A stretch of 53,873 nucleotides of DNA from the NCBI GenBank assembly GCA_018266575.1, contig JAFEAE010000005.1, positions 1 to 53,873 of the forward strand, given 5' to 3'. The stretch is from Bacteroidota bacterium. GTDB lineage: Bacteria > Bacteroidota > Bacteroidia > Chitinophagales > Chitinophagaceae. Below are positions 16,149 through 24,339 of this stretch, in pieces (within the stretch, counting starts at the first letter, position 1; the number at the start of each line of letters is the position of its first letter). A program made the position numbers and the translations under genes. The notes below the pieces were generated by a model. The model was not told the origin of the DNA. It saw nothing but the letters and a program-made list of their open reading frames with translations, and made no database searches.

Positions 16149-17558
16149 ATGTCACTGGAATTTGAAAACGAGATCATGCTCGAGCAGTTTGTTGAGATAT
16201 TTGAGAGCGGCGATGTTTCGCGGCTCAAAGAATTTCTCGATGAACAAAATATCAGTGATGTTGCAAAGCTCATTGATGAATATCCCGAATACGAACAACA
16301 GATCATCGAGAATTTAAGCATCCAACGCGCTGCAAGCACATTTAAGATATTGGACCTTCCCACGCAAAAACGTGTGATGCGTGATCTGCCACCATCAAAA
16401 ATTGCTTCGTTATTAAATGAATTACCTGCCGATGACCGCACAGATTTTTTTGAAGAATTGCCAAGCAGCATTGTCCGTGAATTAATCAAGTTATTAAACC
16501 CGGACGAAAGAAAAGTTACCCTCTCCTTAATGGGCTACCCTGAGAATAGTGTAGGAAGATTGATGACACCGGATTATGTATATGTATTCGAAAATAATAC
16601 AGTCGCACAGGTATTGGATACCATTCGCAGGGTTGGAAAGAACAGTGAAACGATCGATGTTATCTATGTGATCAATGAAAAAGGCGAACTGCTCGATGAT
16701 ATACGTATACGTGAATTCATTCTCAGCGATCCGCAAAAAAAAGTTGCCGACCTGATGGATGAGCGAAGAGTGATCGCACTTAATGCGTATGACGACCAGG
16801 AAAAAGCATACCAGGCTTTTAAAATGAATAACCGCGTAGCGTTGCCTGTTGTAAGCAATAGCAACAAATTACTCGGCATTGTAACCATCGACGATGTATT
16901 GTGGGTTGCCAGTGAAGAATTCAGTGAAGACATTCAAAAGATCGGCGGTACCGAAGCATTGGATGAACCCTATCTCGAAATCCCTTTTTTCAAACTCATT
17001 AAAAAAAGGATCGGCTGGCTTATTATTTTATTCCTCAGTGAAATGCTTACGGCAACAGCCATGGCTTATTTCTCCGATGAAATTGCAAAAGCAGTCGTGC
17101 TTTCTATTTTCGTTCCGCTGATCATGTCAAGTGGCGGCAACAGCGGCTCACAGGCATCCACACTTATCATCCAGGCAATGGCAGTCGGCGAAGTAACTGT
17201 TGCAGATTGGTGGCGCGTTATACGCCGTGAAATATTCTCCGGGCTTACACTCGGCACCATTCTTGGCGTCATCGGTTTCCTGCGCATTTTTGTATGGCAT
17301 ATTTTAATGCAGCACCATATCATCGGCGATCTCTACGGCGTTCATTGGATGCTCATTGGTTTCACTGTTGGCTTCTCGCTGATCGGTGTTGTGCTGTGGG
17401 GCACATTAAGCGGGTCGATGTTGCCGATCGTTCTTAAAAAACTCGGCGCCGATCCTGCTGTTTCTTCAGCGCCATTTGTCGCAACATTGGTAGATGTAAC
17501 CGGTCTTGTTATTTATTTTTCTGTTGCGTTTATTTTTATGCAGGGAGTGCTTTTGTAA
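16149..17558 (+). CDS. mgtE: Magnesium transporter MgtE
   Basis: A 469-aa inner-membrane Mg2+ channel. Residues about 10-140 are the MgtE N domain (LPADDRTDFFEELP, VGRLMTPDYV). Residues about 150-270 hold two CBS domains that sense cytosolic Mg2+, followed by the plug helix. Residues about 290-469 have five membrane helices, including the pore signature with SSGGNSGSQAST and a late VATLVDVTGL. The length is normal. The start at 16149 matches a promoter that leaves almost no leader, so it may be translated from a leaderless transcript. No Mg2+-responsive leader could therefore act here. Confidence 0.96.
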   Translation: MSLEFENEIMLEQFVEIFESGDVSRLKEFLDEQNISDVAKLIDEYPEYEQQIIENLSIQRAASTFKILDLPTQKRVMRDLPPSKIASLLNELPADDRTDFFEELPSSIVRELIKLLNPDERKVTLSLMGYPENSVGRLMTPDYVYVFENNTVAQVLDTIRRVGKNSETIDVIYVINEKGELLDDIRIREFILSDPQKKVADLMDERRVIALNAYDDQEKAYQAFKMNNRVALPVVSNSNKLLGIVTIDDVLWVASEEFSEDIQKIGGTEALDEPYLEIPFFKLIKKRIGWLIILFLSEMLTATAMAYFSDEIAKAVVLSIFVPLIMSSGGNSGSQASTLIIQAMAVGEVTVADWWRVIRREIFSGLTLGTILGVIGFLRIFVWHILMQHHIIGDLYGVHWMLIGFTVGFSLIGVVLWGTLSGSMLPIVLKKLGADPAVSSAPFVATLVDVTGLVIYFSVAFIFMQGVLL

Positions 17559-17641
17559 GTAGGAGTTATGAGCTATGAAGTATAAAATAAACACAACTCG
17601 TTGCATAATCTTTTATAATTAATAATACCAGCTTTAGAACT

Positions 17642-17712
17642 TTGTTCAGCATCCTTGCGTCGCAATCCTTTCATCGGTAGTAGTGCTATTTAGCTTTAGG
17701 TTTCTCCGCAAG
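17642..17712 (-). repeat. Dispersed 75-bp intergenic repeat, copy 1
   Basis: In minus orientation it carries the shared blocks TTGCGGAGAAACCTAAAG, CCGATGAA, ATTGCGACGCAA and GGATGCTGAA. Copies 2 (37776-37850) and 3 (40852-40926) show the same block order. All three are in gene-free DNA. Confidence 0.75.
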
Positions 17713-17831
17713 TTGTTCATTAAACCTTGAAGGTTTTATAAGGAATGATAAAATCATCAAGGTTCTCCAAACCTTCAAAGCTTATGGCAAATTAAAGAAT
17801 AATAAAATCAGTGAAGACAGTTGCACCTCAC

Positions 17832-17928
17832 TCCTGCGTATGCAGGAATCCGGATTTGCAAAGTCAATAAGTTTAATTTTCGTATATATACCAATTACGC
17901 GAGAGCAGATTCCTGCATACGCAGGAAT
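17832..17928. repeat. Palindrome-bounded intergenic element (MITE-like)
   Basis: The left end TCCTGC-GTAT-GCAGGA lies at 17832-17847 and the right end ATTCCTGC-ATAC-GCAGGAAT at 17909-17928. The two ends are reverse complements of each other around about 60 bp of A/T-rich DNA. Elements with such hairpin ends are common short dispersed repeats in bacteria. Confidence 0.6.
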
Positions 17929-17987
17929 GACGGCGAGAGCATAACAAAAATTATCCTCAAAATCCTATCAATCCCAAAAATCCCGGT

Positions 17988-19202
17988 TCAAACAATTTCA
18001 ATTTGATTCTTCAATAAATCATCCAACACATCTCTCCTTCTGATCAAATGTGCTTTCCCATCTTTTACCAAGACTTCTGCAGGTTTAAAACGCGAGTTAT
18101 AATTAGAAGCCATTTCAAAACCATAAGCGCCTGCGTTTCTGAAAACGAGCAGATCACCTTCGCGAATTTCACTAAGTGTGCGGTGTTCTGCGAATGTATC
18201 AGTCTCACAAATATTTCCTACCACATTATATTTTTTCTTTTCGCCATCAGGATTGGAAATATTGTCAATCACATGATAGGAGCCGTAAAACATCGGGCGG
18301 ATAAAATGGTTCAACCCTGTATCAACCCCTGCAAAAGTAGTAGTGGGTGCAGCTTTCAGCACGTTCACTTTTGTGATCAGGCAACCAGCTTCACTAACTA
18401 AAAATTTTCCCGGTTCGAACCAGACCTGTAAACGGCGGCCGAATTTTTTTTCAAAAAAATCAAATTCTTCTTTTACTTTTTTCCCGAGCAATTCAATATC
18501 GGTTACTTCATCACCGGGTTTGTATGCTACTTTAAAACCTCCGCCGAGATCAATAATTTCCAGTTCAGGAAAATATTGTGCGATGTCAAACAACACTTCA
18601 ATTCCTTTTGCAAAAACTTCCACATCTTTTATTTCACTTCCTGTGTGGATATGAAGATCTGTTATACGCAGATTTGTTTTTTTCACTACACGCAGCACTT
18701 CATCAATTTGCTCCAACGGGATCCCGAATTTACTATCGCGGTGCCCGGTTGATATTTTCAGATTCCCACCTGCCATAATGTTTGGCCGCAAACGGATACC
18801 TACCGGGTATGTATGACCGAATTTTTTCCCGAACTTTTCCAGGTTGGAAATACTGTCGATATTAATGTTCACGCCGAGTTGTTGCGCTGTTTCTATTTCA
18901 CTGAATGAAATATTATTCGAAGTATATAAAATATTTTCTTTTGCAAAACCTGCATGCAGGGCAAGCATCACTTCGTTGATAGAACTGCAATCGATATTGC
19001 AACCGATCTCTTTAATGTATTTAAGAACATTAATGTTGGTTAGCGCTTTACATGCGTAGAAAAAACGTGTATTGGAATGTTTAAATGCATCAAGCAGTTT
19101 ATGGTATTGTTCTTTTATTTTTTCCGCATGGTAAACATATACGGGAGTGCCAAACTCATTCGCAACCTCGCTAAGAAATTCATTTGATAATTGCTCTGCC
19201 AT
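17988..19202 (-). CDS. lysA: Diaminopimelate decarboxylase
   Basis: A 404-aa PLP enzyme (fold type III) that converts meso-diaminopimelate to L-lysine, the last step of lysine synthesis. Lys52 in FYACKALTN is the Schiff-base lysine. HTGSEIKD, DLGGGF and EPGKFLV bind PLP, and GNICETDTFAEHR supplies the active-site cysteine and substrate contacts. The length is slightly shorter than usual but complete. It is transcribed alone; GTATATTCG just upstream on the minus strand is one mismatch from a -7 box and would give a short leader. No other lysine genes are near. Confidence 0.93.
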   Translation of the reverse strand: MAEQLSNEFLSEVANEFGTPVYVYHAEKIKEQYHKLLDAFKHSNTRFFYACKALTNINVLKYIKEIGCNIDCSSINEVMLALHAGFAKENILYTSNNISFSEIETAQQLGVNINIDSISNLEKFGKKFGHTYPVGIRLRPNIMAGGNLKISTGHRDSKFGIPLEQIDEVLRVVKKTNLRITDLHIHTGSEIKDVEVFAKGIEVLFDIAQYFPELEIIDLGGGFKVAYKPGDEVTDIELLGKKVKEEFDFFEKKFGRRLQVWFEPGKFLVSEAGCLITKVNVLKAAPTTTFAGVDTGLNHFIRPMFYGSYHVIDNISNPDGEKKKYNVVGNICETDTFAEHRTLSEIREGDLLVFRNAGAYGFEMASNYNSRFKPAEVLVKDGKAHLIRRRDVLDDLLKNQIEIV

Positions 19203-19362
19203 AACCTGCGAATATACGGCAAATGAGTGAGTGGTGAATGACGAGTGGTAAGTAGTAAGAGATAAGGAATTTGAATTAATGCAACCTATAAGGTTTTGAA
19301 AACCTTATAGGTTTACCGGCACTTAAAGTCCGACGACTGATAACCGCCAACCGACGACCGTC

Positions 19363-20091
19363 TTACTCTTTCGGCTCATCTCCGCTCTCTTCAGAAGGAT
19401 TTTCTTCCGTGTGGTTATCGTTATTTTCCAGCAGCTCTCCGTATTCGCTAACGATCAATACTGATTCTGATTCTTCAATTGAAGTTTCTTCAACAACTAA
19501 TTCCTCCGGCTGATGATTGATGACCGTAGGTTCAACCAATGCTTCGTTGAATACTTCTTTCAATTTCGGAAGATCATCAGGAGAATTGATGCCGAAATAA
19601 TCCATAAACGATTTTGAGGTTCCATATACCAATGGCTTGCCGGGCATTTCTTCATTACGGCCGGTGATAACAATGAGTTCTTTTTCCAGCAATTTTTGAA
19701 TGGAATAATCGCTGCTAACTCCACGGATCGCTTCAATTTCTCCTTTGGTAACCGGTTGCTTATAGGCAATGATCGCTAAGGTTTCGAGTGCAGCTGTTGA
19801 CAAACGTTTCAGAAATTTTTCACCATTCAGTTGTGCAACTGTTTTGTGATAATCTTTTTTAGTGAGAAATTGCCAGCCGCCACCGCTTTCGCGTATCTCG
19901 AAGGGATAAAACTCGGAGTTGTATTTTTCGATAACGCCTTCAATAGCAGTTTGAATTTGCTCGAGCGTTAATTTTTCATCCATAAAACCAAACGCATTAT
20001 TGATGAGCTCGGTAATTTCCATGGAGGTTAACGGCTTGTCGCTTGCAAAGATCAGCGCTTCAATATGTGGAATGATGTTAGAAATTTCCAT
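19363..20091 (-). CDS. scpB: Segregation and condensation protein ScpB
   Basis: A 242-aa protein with two winged-helix domains, part of the SMC-ScpA-ScpB condensin. PHIEALIFASDKPL is the N-terminal signature. GWQFLTKKDYHKTVAQL and LSTAALETLAIIAYKQPVT are the inter-domain and second winged-helix motifs, and KPLVYGTS is the late conserved strand. The acidic Glu-rich C-terminal tail is common in ScpB. The start MEISNIIPHIE (20091) was chosen; the frame stays open to 20202 but that extension runs through a hairpin repeat. scpA is not in the window. Confidence 0.9.
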   Translation of the reverse strand: MEISNIIPHIEALIFASDKPLTSMEITELINNAFGFMDEKLTLEQIQTAIEGVIEKYNSEFYPFEIRESGGGWQFLTKKDYHKTVAQLNGEKFLKRLSTAALETLAIIAYKQPVTKGEIEAIRGVSSDYSIQKLLEKELIVITGRNEEMPGKPLVYGTSKSFMDYFGINSPDDLPKLKEVFNEALVEPTVINHQPEELVVEETSIEESESVLIVSEYGELLENNDNHTEENPSEESGDEPKE

Positions 20092-20102
20092 ACCCGGCCC
20101 CT

Positions 20103-20125
20103 TAATCCCCTGAAGGGGAAATTTT
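20103..20125. repeat. Short hairpin repeat (CCCCT-GA-AGGGG), inverted partner of 20290-20320
   Basis: TCCCCT-GA-AGGGGA lies at 20106-20119, flanked by CCTTAA and AAATTTTA. An inverted, slightly decayed copy lies at 20290-20320, just after atpG. The two may be the ends of one small element of about 215 bp. Confidence 0.5.
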
Positions 20126-20189
20126 AGCCCTCGAACTAAACGTAAGTTGAGGATAATTTTGTTTTGTTGAATAATGGTTAAATGTACAA

Positions 20190-20215
20190 GAGTGCGACGC
20201 AACGATGCTTAATAG
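20190..20215 (+). repeat. Fragment of the dispersed 75-bp repeat
   Basis: Only the right part is present (GTGCGACGCAACGATG followed by TTAATAGAA). A preceding GTACAAGAGTGCGAC block recurs at 53751-53765 near the right edge. Confidence 0.55.
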
Positions 20216-20289
20216 AATTACTATCGATGGTTACACAAAAAATCCAACTATAAAAAGAACTATTAAAAAAATAAAAAGAATGACCAGCC

Positions 20290-20320
20290 TAAGTTCCCCC
20301 TTCAGAGGGACAGGGGGTTA
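20290..20320. repeat. Short hairpin repeat, possibly also the atpG terminator
   Basis: On the minus strand, CCCCCT and AGGGGG can pair around a 10-nt loop directly after the atpG stop. There is no clear T-run, so termination is uncertain. It is an inverted copy of the hairpin at 20103-20125. Confidence 0.4.
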
Positions 20321-21199
20321 TCCCTGTAACGCGGCTGCACCACTTACGATTTCCGTAAGCTCTGTTGTAATAGCAGCCTGACGTGCACGGTTATACGAAA
20401 TGCGCAACGTACGCAAAATTTCATTGGCATTTTCGCTGGCTTTGTCCATCGCCGTCATACGTGCACCATGTTCGGATGCATGCGCATCCAACACTGCTTT
20501 GTATAATTGCGTGTTCAAAATTTTCGGCATCAGTTCAGCGATCAGTTGCTCCTTTGCAGGCTCGAAAATAAAATCGCTTTTTGTTGCGCCTTGTTTTTTC
20601 TGCACTTTGGGAATTGGCAAAAACTGTTCAGCAACAAATTTCTGAGTAGCTGCATTCTTAAATTCGCTGTAAATGATTTCTACTGCATCAAATTCTTTGT
20701 TCTCGAAAGCTTTTACTGCGGCTTGTGCACAAGCCTGCACGTTTTCAAAACTCAGCGAAAGAAAAATATCTTTATACGTTTCGTTTACTTTAAAATTATT
20801 TTTTGCGAAATGTTCGTATCCTTTTTTTCCAATGCTCCAGATATACACATTTCCTTTGGCAGCCTGTGCCGCATATTTTTCGTTGATGGTGGCTTTAGCC
20901 AGTTTAATAATATTGGAATTATACGCACCGCATAAACCGCGGTCGCTGGTTACAACGATCAGCAACACTTTTTCAACCGGGCGAACCACTGCAAGGTTTG
21001 CACCAACTTCCCCTTCGGAATTGCTTACGATATTGCTCAACACTTCCTGCAATTTTTTTGCATAAGGGCGCATTTGCAAAATAGCATCCTGTGCACGGCG
21101 AAGTTTTGCCGCACTAACCATTTTCATTGCTTTGGTGATCTGTTGGCTGCTTTGAACCGATTTTATCCGGTTGCGAACCTCTTTCAGTTGTCCTGCCAT
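20318..21199 (-). CDS. atpG: F-type ATP synthase gamma subunit
   Basis: A 293-aa central-stalk subunit of F1. The N-terminal helix MAGQLKEVRNRIKSVQSSQQ continues into ITKAMKMVSAAKLRRAQ. TSDRGLCGAYNSNI lies in the Rossmann-like middle domain. The C-terminal helix is in ASEHGARMTAMDKASENA and ITTELTEIVSGAAAL. Length and motifs are normal. It is alone: the upstream neighbour surE is divergent and no other atp gene is within the window. It has its own promoter box (21221-21228). Most bacteria keep atpG next to atpA. Confidence 0.95.
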   Translation of the reverse strand: MAGQLKEVRNRIKSVQSSQQITKAMKMVSAAKLRRAQDAILQMRPYAKKLQEVLSNIVSNSEGEVGANLAVVRPVEKVLLIVVTSDRGLCGAYNSNIIKLAKATINEKYAAQAAKGNVYIWSIGKKGYEHFAKNNFKVNETYKDIFLSLSFENVQACAQAAVKAFENKEFDAVEIIYSEFKNAATQKFVAEQFLPIPKVQKKQGATKSDFIFEPAKEQLIAELMPKILNTQLYKAVLDAHASEHGARMTAMDKASENANEILRTLRISYNRARQAAITTELTEIVSGAAALQG

Positions 21200-21220
21200 A
21201 AGGATTGTTTAAATCGGCTG

Positions 21221-21228
21221 CAAAGGTA
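21221..21228 (-). promoter_or_regulatory. Bacteroidota-type -7 box of atpG
   Basis: On the minus strand it reads TACCTTTG followed by CAG, about 22 nt before the atpG start codon. The -33 TTTG is not at the usual distance; the nearest is only 12 nt upstream. Confidence 0.5.
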
Positions 21229-21280
21229 GCGGAATGGAGCCAAAAATCCATTGGCTTGTGGAAAAATCGGGGGTAATCTA

Positions 21281-21342
21281 AGGTATGCCATACCTTATAT
21301 CCCTGTAGCCTTTCTTGATAAGGTAACAGGTATGGCATACCT
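21281..21342. promoter_or_regulatory. Pair of 15-bp palindromes in the atpG-surE divergent region
   Basis: AGGTATGCCATACCT lies at 21281-21295 and its reverse complement AGGTATGGCATACCT at 21328-21342. Each has two 7-bp arms around a single base. Centre-to-centre spacing is 47 bp. They lie upstream of both divergent genes, so an operator for a dimeric regulator is possible. A small repeat element is the alternative. Confidence 0.45.
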
Positions 21343-21405
21343 GATTTGATACTCAATTTGATAATAGATTATTTCCGAAATAATCCGGACTTTTGCGTGC
21401 TTAAT

Positions 21406-22188
21406 ATGAGAAAGTCAGACATGGAAGAACCCATCATTCTTATAACTAATGACGATGGTATAACCGCCCCCGGCATCAGTAACCTTATCGAAGCAGTAAA
21501 AGACCTCGGGAAAATAGTGGTAGTAGCACCGGATAAACCGCAATCCGGTATGGGCCATGCGATCACTATCGGCAACCCGCTTCGTTTATACCCAGCCCAC
21601 CTATTTGAAGGAATTGAAGCCTGGCAATGTTCAGGGACGCCGGTTGATTGTGTGAAATTAGCGGTTGATAAAGTGCTTCACCGCAAACCCGATCTTTGTT
21701 TAAGCGGGATCAACCATGGATCGAACCATTCCATTAATGTGATCTATTCGGGAACGATGTCTGCTGCCGTAGAAGCGGCGATTGAAAGCATTCCGTCAGT
21801 CGGGTTTTCTTTATTGGATTACAGCATGGAGGCAGATTTTGCGGTAGCAAAAAAATATGCACGCATTGTTGTACAAAATCTCTTGAATAACCCGTTGGAT
21901 AAGCACCTTATATTAAATGTGAATATTCCCCGGGCTGATGAAGAGCATATTAAAGGCTTGCGTATTTGCCGACAGGCCTATGCTAAATATGAAGAAGATT
22001 TTATTGAACGTTTTGACCCCAATGCACGAAAATATTACTGGCTCACCGGCAAGTTTGTAAATTTTGACGAAGGCACCGACACAGACGTATGGGCTTTAGA
22101 AAATAATTATGTGAGCGTAGTACCTGTTCAGTTTGACCTGACGAATTATAAACTAAAAGACGAACTCGAAAAAACCTGGAAATTATAA
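21406..22188 (+). CDS. surE: 5'/3'-nucleotidase SurE
   Basis: A 260-aa metal-dependent nucleoside monophosphate phosphatase. The N-terminal LITNDDGITAPG carries the metal-binding aspartates. PDKPQSGMGHAIT and SGINHGSNHSINVIYSGTMSAA supply the Ser and Asn ligands and the family signature. GTDTDVWALENNYVSVVP is the usual C-terminal strand. The start is 21406 or 21421 (MEEPIIL); the longer frame from 21346 would run through the palindrome region. Its stop overlaps the next ATG by one base, so it starts a surE-membrane protein-lpxB unit. Confidence 0.93.
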   Translation: MRKSDMEEPIILITNDDGITAPGISNLIEAVKDLGKIVVVAPDKPQSGMGHAITIGNPLRLYPAHLFEGIEAWQCSGTPVDCVKLAVDKVLHRKPDLCLSGINHGSNHSINVIYSGTMSAAVEAAIESIPSVGFSLLDYSMEADFAVAKKYARIVVQNLLNNPLDKHLILNVNIPRADEEHIKGLRICRQAYAKYEEDFIERFDPNARKYYWLTGKFVNFDEGTDTDVWALENNYVSVVPVQFDLTNYKLKDELEKTWKL

Positions 22189-22484
22189 TGCTGAAAAAAG
22201 ACAACCTCAAGTTTGGAATACTAATCGGAATTTTAGCGCCGATATTAAGCCTGGTGATCTACTATTTCGTAAAATTCTACCCGCTGTTTTCTGTAAAAGA
22301 TTTTTTCAGTTTCGTAAGCAGTAATAAAAACCAGGTTACTGCAATTTCCGTTCCCTGCCTGGTATTGAACATTGCATTGTTTACCTATTATATCAACACC
22401 CATCGCGATCGAACTGCCAAAGGCATTTTTGCAATCACACTTCTTTTCGCAATCATTTCTCTACTGTTTAAATATCTTTTGTGA
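22188..22484 (+). CDS. Small membrane protein, function unknown
   Basis: A 98-aa protein with three predicted membrane helices (about residues 9-29, 50-68 and 78-97) and a short loop with HRDRTAKG on one side. It starts at the TAATG overlap with surE and ends 106 bp before lpxB. No family was recognised with confidence. The overlap with surE supports it as a real gene. Confidence 0.7.
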   Translation: MLKKDNLKFGILIGILAPILSLVIYYFVKFYPLFSVKDFFSFVSSNKNQVTAISVPCLVLNIALFTYYINTHRDRTAKGIFAITLLFAIISLLFKYLL

Positions 22485-22590
22485 CGCAAGGTGTGAGCAG
22501 AAAATGCATCACCGCTATTTTGTATGCTCAAGGCTCACAGCTAAAAGCTCAAAGCGTCTCTCTCACATCCTCTTCATACATTTGCTTTCT

Positions 22591-23721
22591 ATGCGCTATT
22601 ATATTATTGCCGGAGAAGCATCGGGTGATTTGCACGGAAGCAATCTTATCAAAGAAATAAAAAAGCTTGATACAGATGCAACCATCCGTTGCTGGGGCGG
22701 CGATATGATGCAGCAGGCTGGCGCTGAATTGGTGAAACATTACCGCGACCTCGCTTTCATGGGTTTTGTGGAAGTGATAAAAAATCTTCCGACCATTTTT
22801 CAAAATCTGAAATTTTGTAAAGAAGATATCCTTCAATTCAAACCCGATGCGCTGATATTGATCGATTACCCCGGATTCAATTTGCGCATTGCCAAATGGG
22901 CGAAACAAAACGGGTTGAAAATAATTTATTATATCTCACCACAGGTTTGGGCATGGAAAGAAAACCGCGTGAAGATGATAAAAGAATGCGTGGATAAAAT
23001 GCTTGTCATCCTTCCTTTTGAAAAAGATTTTTATGCGAGATGGGATTATGAGGTGGAATATGTCGGGCATCCTTTAGTAGAGGTGATTGAAAGGTATAAG
23101 GTAAAAGGTATAGGGCTTAGCGACCTCAACCTTACACCTTCAACCTTACACCCTAAACCCCTGATCGCCCTTCTTCCCGGCAGCCGCAAACAGGAAATAC
23201 TGATCAAACTACCGGTAATGCTTAGGGTAAGTAAATTTTTCCCCGATCATCAATTTGTTGTTGCACAGGCGCCGGGGCAAGAGGATGCATTTTACCAAAC
23301 CTTATTAAAAGATTATCCAAATGTTTCTTCTGTAAAAGGAGAAACCTATTCGTTATTGTTACAGGCAAAAGCTGCGTTGGTTACGTCAGGGACGGCAACC
23401 TTGGAAACTGCATTGTTCGGCGTTCCTGAAGTAGTTTGCTATAAAGGAAGTAATATTTCTTACCAGATCGCGAAACGGTTGATAAAAGTGAAATACATTT
23501 CGCTGGTAAACCTGATCATGGATAAACTGGTAGTAAAAGAATTGATACAAAACGATCTCACCGAAGAAAATATAAAAACTGAATTACAAAAATTACTCAG
23601 TGATCGATCCACGCAACAACAACTTGAAAAAGATTATAAGGAGCTGAAAAATATTTTAAGCCAGGGTGGCCATGCATCTGCCAATGCAGCAAAAAATATT
23701 GTTGGGTTTTTGAAAGATTAA
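22591..23721 (+). CDS. lpxB: Lipid-A-disaccharide synthase
   Basis: A 376-aa GT19 glycosyltransferase that joins UDP-diacylglucosamine and lipid X in lipid A synthesis on the inner membrane. MRYYIIAGEASGDLHGSNL is the N-terminal signature. IYYISPQVWAWKENRVK lies in the active-site region, and LLPGSRKQEI and SGTATLETALFGVPEVVCYK form the UDP-binding part. The frame is open upstream to 22372, but homologues start at MRYYIIAGEASGD, so 22591 was chosen. The last bases overlap the end of a convergent small gene. Confidence 0.94.
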   Translation: MRYYIIAGEASGDLHGSNLIKEIKKLDTDATIRCWGGDMMQQAGAELVKHYRDLAFMGFVEVIKNLPTIFQNLKFCKEDILQFKPDALILIDYPGFNLRIAKWAKQNGLKIIYYISPQVWAWKENRVKMIKECVDKMLVILPFEKDFYARWDYEVEYVGHPLVEVIERYKVKGIGLSDLNLTPSTLHPKPLIALLPGSRKQEILIKLPVMLRVSKFFPDHQFVVAQAPGQEDAFYQTLLKDYPNVSSVKGETYSLLLQAKAALVTSGTATLETALFGVPEVVCYKGSNISYQIAKRLIKVKYISLVNLIMDKLVVKELIQNDLTEENIKTELQKLLSDRSTQQQLEKDYKELKNILSQGGHASANAAKNIVGFLKD

Positions 23722-23891
23722 TGCCTTTTGAAGAAAATCAATTTCACAACAATAATGATCAACGCCATCAGGAACATAAAAATGGAAATGCGGTTAATGC
23801 CATGCATATAACCGATCCATTTGCTTTTCGGCGCATTGGGGTCACGCTTTTTTATATAAAGGTATTCGGCTAATTGTTTTAACACACCCAT
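23718..23891 (-). CDS. Small single-pass membrane protein (57 aa)
   Basis: A full frame from ATG (23889-23891) to TAA (23718-23720) encodes 57 residues. It begins MGVLKQLAEYLYIKKRDPNA, continues SKWIGYMHGINRIS, and ends in one membrane helix (about residues 34-54) and FFKRH. It overlaps the lpxB stop by 4 nt in convergent orientation. The basic N-terminus with one C-terminal helix looks like a conserved Bacteroidota small protein (possibly DUF6728). That name is from memory and should be checked. Confidence 0.65.
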   Translation of the reverse strand: MGVLKQLAEYLYIKKRDPNAPKSKWIGYMHGINRISIFMFLMALIIIVVKLIFFKRH

Positions 23892-24014
23892 AAAAGATGA
23901 TCTTTACTTTCAAAGATAACAGCTTCACTCGTATATTGTTTACAAATAATTTCAATTGCTTTCACCGCACATATTTTATCAAAATAATTATATTTGTCAT
24001 CCTCATAAAAACGC

Positions 24015-24088
24015 GGGGGATTAGCTCAGTTGGCTAGAGCGTCACGCTGGCAGCGTGAAGGTCGTCGGTTCGAGCCCGATATCCTCCA
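24015..24088 (+). tRNA. tRNA-Ala (anticodon GGC)
   Basis: All four arms fold. The acceptor stem GGGGGAT pairs with ATCCTCC and includes the G3:U70 wobble, the identity element of alanine tRNA. The D arm is GCTC...GAGC. The anticodon stem is TCACG/CGTGA with loop CTGGCAG, anticodon GGC. The T arm has TTCGAGC. The discriminator is A. CCA is not encoded. Confidence 0.93.
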
Positions 24089-24339
24089 CAAGATGTACGA
24101 TGTATGATGTCGGATGTACGATTTCTGCGTATTATTATCGGTCCTCAGTCCACAGTTTTCAGTTCTTTAAATTCTAATTTTCTTTTTTTAGTTTTTAGAT
24201 TCTTCAATTTTAGTTTTTTTTAGGGGTAACCAAATCTCGAATTTCAAATTCAGAATCCTTCAACCCCGCTAATCACATAAATCACAGTTCAGGCAAAAAA
24301 AATCTTAAGTTGCGTTTTCATCATAACCTTATAGCAACA

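Larger units (their letters stand above)
17559..17987. other. Gene-free interval with two kinds of repeat
   Basis: No credible gene was found. It holds a minus-orientation copy of the 75-bp dispersed repeat at 17642-17712 and a palindrome-bounded element at 17832-17928. Between them are short matches around AACCTTGAAGGTTTTATAAGG (given here only as location 17736-17756) that also form partial inverted repeats with 17758-17780. Confidence 0.6.

Noticed and set aside
20092..20202. N-terminal extension of ScpB
   Set aside because: The extra residues come from a hairpin repeat and precede the conserved ScpB opening.
22372..22590. N-terminal extension of LpxB
   Set aside because: It overlaps the upstream membrane protein gene in another frame; LpxB homologues begin at the Met at 22591.
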